25,148 bases of DNA from M3007 sp964392655. GTDB taxonomy: Bacteria > Bacteroidota > Bacteroidia > Chitinophagales > Saprospiraceae. Numbering within the stretch: the stretch's first letter is position 1; each line of letters opens with the position of its first letter. The notes beneath the pieces are model-generated. The model did not search any database and was not told the origin of the DNA. It saw only the letters and a program-made list of their open reading frames with translations. The translations under genes were made by a program, and so were the position numbers. Below are positions 20,898 to 25,148 of the stretch, piece by piece. The stretch spans positions 1 through 25,148 of the forward strand of contig CAYMQY010000036.1 of NCBI GenBank assembly GCA_964392655.1, written 5' to 3'.

Positions 20898-22565
20898 TCA
20901 CCAACTTCCCCCACCGCCGCCGCCGCTGCCGCCGCCGCTGCTGCCGCCCCCGCCGCCGCCTGAAGAACTGCTGCTTGGCGCGCTGCTGAACACCGAGCCG
21001 ATGTTGTTCACCTCGGAAGGGAAACTTTCCGAGAATGTGCTCCACGAATTCGCAAACCCGGAGCGGTGCATACCCGGACTGCTGTACCACGAAGGCGGTT
21101 GGCTGAGCAGGCCCTCGAACTGGCGGTTCCATTCCTTCAGGTAGCCGAAAGCAAGAGCGAAAGGCATGGTTTTGTCGTAGTACAGCGGGTCGTCTTTCAT
21201 CAGCCGTTCAATGACGGGGCGCTCGGCTTTTTTTACAAACTGGCGGAAACCCTCCAATTTTCGATAGGTTTCATTGCCCAGTGGGGTGCGTTTGTTGAAC
21301 CGTCCGGAAAACACAAACAACACGATCCCGGTGACGATGAGTGCAATACCGTCGAGGTTTTCCTGTCCGAATACCGCGTAGCCGCCCCAGATCAGGGCGC
21401 CCAAACCGGCCAGCGCGGTGATGCAACCCATTGTTTTCTGGTCGGGTTCGTACCAGCCCTGTTCGTGTATCCAGCCGCTGACGGCGGTGCGAACACTGTT
21501 CAGGTGCACGTAAAATTTGTCTTTCAAATCCCGGAGTTCCACCCGGCTGCCGGTAGAAAACAGTGCGTCGAAAAACTGTTTTTCAAATTCCATCAACTCC
21601 GGTCCGGCTTCCTTGAGTTTGTAAAAAATGACGTTGTCTTTTTGAAAAAAACCGCTGCCCTCTTCCATTTCCAGGCGCAGGTAACCCAGGTTGGCCAGGT
21701 GCGGGATGAGGCAGAGCACGTCATTTTGATCCACGCTGTGATCCACAAATCCGCCCGCGATAGCCGGCGAAATCCCTGCCGGCGGGAAAAATTCGGTCAT
21801 TATCGTTTGCTTCCGGTTGCGGGCAAAGAACAGCGCCAGAATACTCGCAAACAGAAAGTAGAGGGGCGCCAGCAGCAGTCCATGCCGTTCGCGGAAGTAC
21901 GTCCAGGAGTCCATCGGCTTGAACACGGCGCCGGGCAGGCGCACGGCAACCGTCAGGCCCTCATTGGGCATGAGTCTCTGCAAGGTATTGTGGCCGCTCA
22001 CCCGGTTGGCCGTCACCTGGAAAGCGACATTGTCGGTGGTAGTGGCGCCGTCGGGACCCGAATAGCAGCGCACGTCATTTTCCGTCAGGGAAACGGCATC
22101 GGGAAAAGTCAGGTCGAATGTAACCGTGTCCATCACCACCGGCCACTGAATGCCCAGCAAATCCCAGTAAAACTCGCTGTGTTCCTCAAAAAAATTGAGC
22201 GGATTGAGCACGCGGTACCGGATGCGGTAAGTTTGCCGGCCATCCACGTACACGTCCTTGTCGCCGATTTTCAGCACGAGGTTGTTGTTTTCATGCGAAG
22301 TGGAAAATTTGAAACCGTCCACTTCCATATTGCGCACGATGCGGTCCACCGTTTCGCCGTTCACGACGCTGCGCAGCGGGATAAACCGGAAAATACCGTG
22401 GCGGGGTTCTGTGAATTCCACCTCGATGGTTTCCTCGAAATCAGCGTACCCTTCGGCGGTGAACGCGACGGCAATGTGGTAGCGGGTGATGGTGAAATAT
22501 TCCGCTTGCGCGCGGTTGGCCACGAGCCAGACGGGCAGCAGGAGCAGGAGCAAGCGCCGGGTCAT
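20898..22565 (-). CDS. DUF2207 membrane protein
   Basis: A 555-residue protein. It has a signal peptide (MTRRLLLLLLPVWLVANRAQA), an external DUF2207 beta-rich domain (about 23-215, YHIAVAFTAEGYADFEETIE, then RHGIFRFIPL), a membrane helix (about 230-250), a cytoplasmic stretch and a second pair of helices (about 385-430, ITALAGLGALIWGGYAVFG), and it ends in a low-complexity Gly/Ser tail closing GGGSW. This tail is usual for DUF2207 proteins. Family members are commonly next to lemA; here LemA lies immediately upstream with 4 bases between. The role of the pair is not well known (envelope or membrane homeostasis). It starts with ATG at 22565. Confidence 0.9.
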   Translation of the reverse strand: MTRRLLLLLLPVWLVANRAQAEYFTITRYHIAVAFTAEGYADFEETIEVEFTEPRHGIFRFIPLRSVVNGETVDRIVRNMEVDGFKFSTSHENNNLVLKIGDKDVYVDGRQTYRIRYRVLNPLNFFEEHSEFYWDLLGIQWPVVMDTVTFDLTFPDAVSLTENDVRCYSGPDGATTTDNVAFQVTANRVSGHNTLQRLMPNEGLTVAVRLPGAVFKPMDSWTYFRERHGLLLAPLYFLFASILALFFARNRKQTIMTEFFPPAGISPAIAGGFVDHSVDQNDVLCLIPHLANLGYLRLEMEEGSGFFQKDNVIFYKLKEAGPELMEFEKQFFDALFSTGSRVELRDLKDKFYVHLNSVRTAVSGWIHEQGWYEPDQKTMGCITALAGLGALIWGGYAVFGQENLDGIALIVTGIVLFVFSGRFNKRTPLGNETYRKLEGFRQFVKKAERPVIERLMKDDPLYYDKTMPFALAFGYLKEWNRQFEGLLSQPPSWYSSPGMHRSGFANSWSTFSESFPSEVNNIGSVFSSAPSSSSSGGGGGGSSGGGSGGGGGGSW

Positions 22566-22569
22566 GGCT

Positions 22570-23145
22570 TCAGAATTGGACGTTTACGTTTTTGGTTTCG
22601 GCCTCGTCCACTTCGAAATACTCCATACGCTGGAACCCGAAGATGGAGGCGAACAGGTTGCCGGGAAACATTTCCACGGCATTGTTCAGGTCGCGTACGC
22701 TGGCATTGTAGTAGCGGCGGGCGCGCTGAATGCTTTCTTCGAGGCCTGAGAGCGTTTCCTGAAGGTGCAAAAACTCCTGATTGGCCTTCAGGTCGGGGTA
22801 GTTTTCGGCCAGAGCAAACACCGATTTGAGCGCGCCGGAAAGCGCCGATTCGGCAGCGCCGCCGTCTTTGCCGCCGGCCTGCATGGCCTGACTGCGCAGC
22901 GCCACAATCTTCTCCAGCGTACCGCTTTCGTATTGGGTGTAGCCCTTGATTGTGTTGATGAGGTTGGGAATGAGGTCGTAGCGTTGCTTGAGGAACACGT
23001 CAATGGACTTGAACGCTTCTTCCGCGCCATTACGCAGGCGCACGAGGTTGTTGAAAATGCCGACGACATACAGGCCGATGCCGGCTAAAACGACGAGAAT
23101 AACGGTGAGTACGAGCATGCTGAACAGGGTGGGTATTTTGAGCAT
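22570..23145 (-). CDS. lemA: LemA family protein
   Basis: A 191-residue protein with one N-terminal membrane helix (about 11-31, LTVILVVLAGIGLYVVGIFN) and a four-helix cytoplasmic or periplasmic body. The LemA signatures are present: NNLVRLRNGAEEAFKSIDVF, LKQRYDLIPNLINTIKGY, YNASVRDLNNAVEMFPGNLF and FFEV-like YFEVDEAE at the end. Length is typical. LemA proteins are widespread, of uncertain function, and are usually encoded with DUF2207 (TPM-containing) proteins, as here. The gene upstream (23171-23476) ends 25 bases before it, so it is probably part of the same leftward transcript. Confidence 0.92.
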   Translation of the reverse strand: MLKIPTLFSMLVLTVILVVLAGIGLYVVGIFNNLVRLRNGAEEAFKSIDVFLKQRYDLIPNLINTIKGYTQYESGTLEKIVALRSQAMQAGGKDGGAAESALSGALKSVFALAENYPDLKANQEFLHLQETLSGLEESIQRARRYYNASVRDLNNAVEMFPGNLFASIFGFQRMEYFEVDEAETKNVNVQF

Positions 23146-23170
23146 GCAATGTACGCGAAGATTTGAATTT

Positions 23171-23476
23171 TTATCGGTGCAGGGTTTCTTCGATGGTTTC
23201 CTTCGTCCAGCCCAGTCGGGTCAGTTTTTCGGTGAGCATGGCAGCCATTTCCTGCCTGATTTGTTTGCGCAGGGCAGGAACCTCGTCTTCCGCCTTGCGC
23301 TGTGCCTTGTTTTCGAGGCTGCGCAGCAGGTCGCGTCGGGCATCGTCGTCGGCATGCATGGCCTCGCGGTCGGCTTCGGCTTCGGCTTGCAAGGCTTCGG
23401 CGGCAGCCACGGCATCGGCCATGGTTTGGGAAAGCGTTTGGGCGTATGTGGCAAAGTCAATCGGCTGATTGTCCAT
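23171..23476 (-). CDS. Small coiled-coil hypothetical protein
   Basis: A 101-residue protein that I do not recognise. It is almost wholly helical and charged, with a probable coiled coil between residues 20 and 85 (ADAVAAAEALQAEAEADREA, then MHADDDARRDLLRSLENKAQ) and a short end WTKETIEETLHR. There is no signal peptide. It lies between a 7-nt repeat array and lemA, all read leftward. The start is the ATG at 23476. The alanine- and glutamate-rich composition recalls the N-terminal half of the next gene upstream, so the two may interact, but this is a guess. Confidence 0.6.
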   Translation of the reverse strand: MDNQPIDFATYAQTLSQTMADAVAAAEALQAEAEADREAMHADDDARRDLLRSLENKAQRKAEDEVPALRKQIRQEMAAMLTEKLTRLGWTKETIEETLHR

Positions 23477-23484
23477 CGTGTAGT

Positions 23485-23526
23485 GATGAGTGATAAGCGA
23501 TGAGTGATGAGTGGTGAGCGATGAGT
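23485..23526. repeat. GATGAGT heptad array, tandem only
   Basis: Six 7-nt words in tandem: GATGAGT, GATAAGC, GATGAGT, GATGAGT, GGTGAGC, GATGAGT. They fill the 53-base gap between two leftward genes. The word is the same as in the array at 20824-20892, but here there is no inverted partner. Confidence 0.85.
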
Positions 23527-23529
23527 TTT

Positions 23530-24180
23530 TTAATAAACCACGATGGAGTCCGCTTCAAACCGGTATTGGCAGTCGGGCGAATGCCGGGTCAGCATTTGTT
23601 CGCCCAGAAAAATGAGCGCTTGCAGGCGATGTGCCTTCGGAATATTTGTCTGGGCTTCCCAGTGTTCTTCGCGGGGAATTTCGAGCAGGGAGAGCGCCGG
23701 ACGGGCGGCGATTTCATACCAGAAGCGGCAGGTTGTTTCGCCCCATTGCAAAGTCAAGTACCCACCCCGGCCTTCGTCCTTGAAAAAAGCCCGGGCGTAG
23801 ATCATCGTATTCGACTCGGGTGGTTTTACCGGCACGAAACCGATGTCTACCGCGATGCTTGCAACCATGCCTTCGGGCGCATGGAGCAGTTCAACCACTG
23901 TGTTCACCGATGCGCCCGCGTGCAGGAGGCGCTCTGCAAAGTCGCGGGTCAGCATCTGCCGGATATCTTTTTCGATGCGGTCGTGGTGCTCCCGGTAAAA
24001 GTCGGCGGCGATTTGTTCGCTTTTTTGCTGCGTATCCAGCAGGGCCTGCCGGGCGGCGGCGCGTTCTCCGATTACCTTTTCGCGCTCGGCGCGTGCTGTG
24101 GCCACCACAGTTTCGGCAGCACGGGCATTGTCGGCCAGCATTTGCCGCATGGCGGCGATCACTTCAGGGGATTGTTCCAT
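23530..24180 (-). CDS. Hypothetical protein with N-terminal coiled coil
   Basis: A 216-residue protein not recognised by me. Residues 1-75 are helical and charged (MEQSPEVIAAMRQMLADNAR, then ATARAEREKVIGERAAARQ), probably a coiled coil. The rest is mixed, with a beta-rich part (VASIAVDIGFVPVKP; YLTLQWGETTCRFWYEI) and ends CQYRFEADSIVVY. No membrane segment or signal peptide is evident. The ATG at 24180 is chosen; a longer reading begins with GTG at 24243, but that codon overlaps the end of the CrtB gene by 4 bases and the added residues are arginine-rich and unlike the rest. It follows CrtB by 59 bases, in the same direction. Confidence 0.65.
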   Translation of the reverse strand: MEQSPEVIAAMRQMLADNARAAETVVATARAEREKVIGERAAARQALLDTQQKSEQIAADFYREHHDRIEKDIRQMLTRDFAERLLHAGASVNTVVELLHAPEGMVASIAVDIGFVPVKPPESNTMIYARAFFKDEGRGGYLTLQWGETTCRFWYEIAARPALSLLEIPREEHWEAQTNIPKAHRLQALIFLGEQMLTRHSPDCQYRFEADSIVVY

Positions 24181-24239
24181 GCCTTGCAGTTGGCGGGCGT
24201 TCTGATTTTCGTCCCGTCGTCCGATTCCGGCGCGAAGAT

Positions 24240-25082
24240 TCACAAAAAATTCAATCTGTGGCGTACCGCCGAACTGAAAAGCAGGTACACTTTCCGTTTG
24301 TCCGATACCCGAAAACGCTCCTCGGCGATTCGCTGGGCGGGTGCGTGCTTGATCTTGGCAAACAACTGCGTGTAGTATTTGTATGCCAGGTACACACCGA
24401 GCCGTGAACCGTCGGGCAGCCGGCGGATACCTTCCAGCGCGGCGTCGAAATCAGCCTGAATGTCGGCTTCGATTTGCCGTTTGGCGGCATTGTCAAAGTG
24501 CCGGAAGTCCACACCGGGGAAATACACGCGTCCGCGCTCGTCGTGGTCGCTGCGGATGTCGCGCAGGAAATTGATCTTTTGAAACGCAGCACCAAGCCGG
24601 CAAGCCGGTGCCTTGAGCGACTGGTAGCGGGCATCATCGCCCTCGCAAAAGACTCGCAGGCACATCAGCCCGACGACTTCCGCCGAGCCGTAGATGTACT
24701 GCTCGTAACCGCGCGCGTCGTAGGTGTTTTTGGACAAATCCATCTCCATGCTGTCCAGAAAAGCGTCAATCAGTTCGCGCTCAATACCATAGCGGTGCAC
24801 CACTTCCTGAAACGCCTGCAACACCGGATTCAGGCTGATGCGTTCGTCAATGGCCCGCCCGGTATCCTCCCGAAATCGCCGAAGCAGCGCCTCTTTGTCG
24901 TGCTGATGAAAGGTGTCCACGATTTCGTCGGCAAAGCGTACGAACCCGTAAATCCCGTAGATCGGGCCTCGAAACCGCTTGTCAAACAAACGGATGCCGA
25001 GGGAAAAAGAAGTCGAGTACCGCCGCGTAATCAGGCGGCTGCATTCGAAGCAAGTGTTGTTGAACAGGTCGAAGTGATTCAT
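24240..25082 (-). CDS. crtB: Phytoene synthase
   Basis: A 280-residue trans-isoprenyl head-to-head synthase that joins two geranylgeranyl diphosphates into phytoene, the first step of carotenoid synthesis. Both Mg-binding motifs are present: DEIVD (Asp52, Asp56; context RFADEIVDTF) and DIRSD (Asp175, Asp179; context NFLRDIRSDHDERGRVYFP). YGSAEVVGLMCLRVF matches the conserved helix between them. The N-terminal block SRLITRRYSTSFSLGIRLFD is usual for Bacteroidota CrtB rather than squalene synthase. Bacteroidota often have crtI directly upstream in the same direction; that place is beyond the right edge. A 9-nt repeat array begins 11 bases before its start codon. The start at 25082 fits family alignments. 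Confidence 0.9.
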   Translation of the reverse strand: MNHFDLFNNTCFECSRLITRRYSTSFSLGIRLFDKRFRGPIYGIYGFVRFADEIVDTFHQHDKEALLRRFREDTGRAIDERISLNPVLQAFQEVVHRYGIERELIDAFLDSMEMDLSKNTYDARGYEQYIYGSAEVVGLMCLRVFCEGDDARYQSLKAPACRLGAAFQKINFLRDIRSDHDERGRVYFPGVDFRHFDNAAKRQIEADIQADFDAALEGIRRLPDGSRLGVYLAYKYYTQLFAKIKHAPAQRIAEERFRVSDKRKVYLLFSSAVRHRLNFL

Positions 25083-25092
25083 ACGATGAAAC

Positions 25093-25148
25093 GGGTTGAG
25101 CGGGTTTAACGGGTTGAGCGGGTTGAGCGGGTTTAACGGGTTGAGCGG
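25093..25148. repeat. 9-nt tandem repeat upstream of crtB, cut by window edge
   Basis: Six complete 9-nt words, GGGTTGAGC, GGGTTTAAC, GGGTTGAGC, GGGTTGAGC, GGGTTTAAC, GGGTTGAGC, and two bases of a seventh at the edge. Words of two types alternate in the order A B A A B A. No inverted copy is visible inside the window. It would lie just before the crtB start codon, where a promoter or the end of an upstream gene is expected. Confidence 0.85.

Noticed and set aside
21066..22829. Long open frame (587 codons) on the plus strand across the DUF2207 gene
   Set aside because: It is antisense to two clear genes (DUF2207 and LemA). Its translation has no recognisable domain and is typical of a high-GC shadow frame.
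25093..25148. CRISPR-like array at the right edge
   Set aside because: The units are 9 nt and directly adjacent, with no spacers and no cas genes nearby. It is a simple tandem repeat.

Overview
The window looks like the chromosome of a high-GC Bacteroidota bacterium, most likely Saprospiria or Chitinophagia. The evidence is the protein families (PorP/SprF with an OmpA/PD40 partner, DUF2490, a LemA/DUF2207 pair), the absence of Shine-Dalgarno sites, and the many exact copies of the Bacteroidota -7 promoter word TAnnTTTG upstream of genes. The species cannot be fixed from this sequence.

Layout. (1) 1-2724: the start of a leftward ChrA-type transporter diverges from a rightward, tightly packed operon of ArsR-rhodanese regulator, MFS transporter and SAM methyltransferase. 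A perfect 14+14 bp palindrome sits between them. (2) 2781-10259: a probable inorganic-carbon uptake operon. It holds a small exported acidic protein, a SulP anion/bicarbonate transporter with STAS domain, a DUF2490 outer-membrane protein, DabA (DUF2309, all four zinc-site residues visible) and DabB (NuoL-like proton channel). (3) 10387-11295: two leftward hypothetical genes. (4) 11571-16516: gamma-glutamyltranspeptidase lipoprotein, then a PorP/SprF and OmpA/PD40 pair linked to type IX secretion. (5) 16656-18781: a small acidic-tailed protein read from a TTG codon, an ECF sigma factor and a membrane anti-sigma-like protein with a TPR-like C-terminus. (6) 18938-20828: a leftward OmpA-family lipid/peptidoglycan anchor protein with internal repeats and a rightward GNAT acetyltransferase. 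(7) 20898-25082, all leftward: phytoene synthase (CrtB), two coiled-coil hypotheticals, LemA and a DUF2207 membrane protein.

A second layer of structure lies between the genes. Six gaps hold elements built from short repeated words of 7, 8, 9, 10 or 15 nt, four of them folded back as inverted repeats (10263-10366, 11399-11537, 18794-18931, 20824-20892, 23485-23526, 25093-25148). Each uses a different word, but the architecture is the same. This, and the compound SulP-DUF2490-DabA-DabB operon, are the two most interesting things here. No tRNA, rRNA, CRISPR array, transposase or prophage was seen. No gene-free gap exceeds 300 bases.
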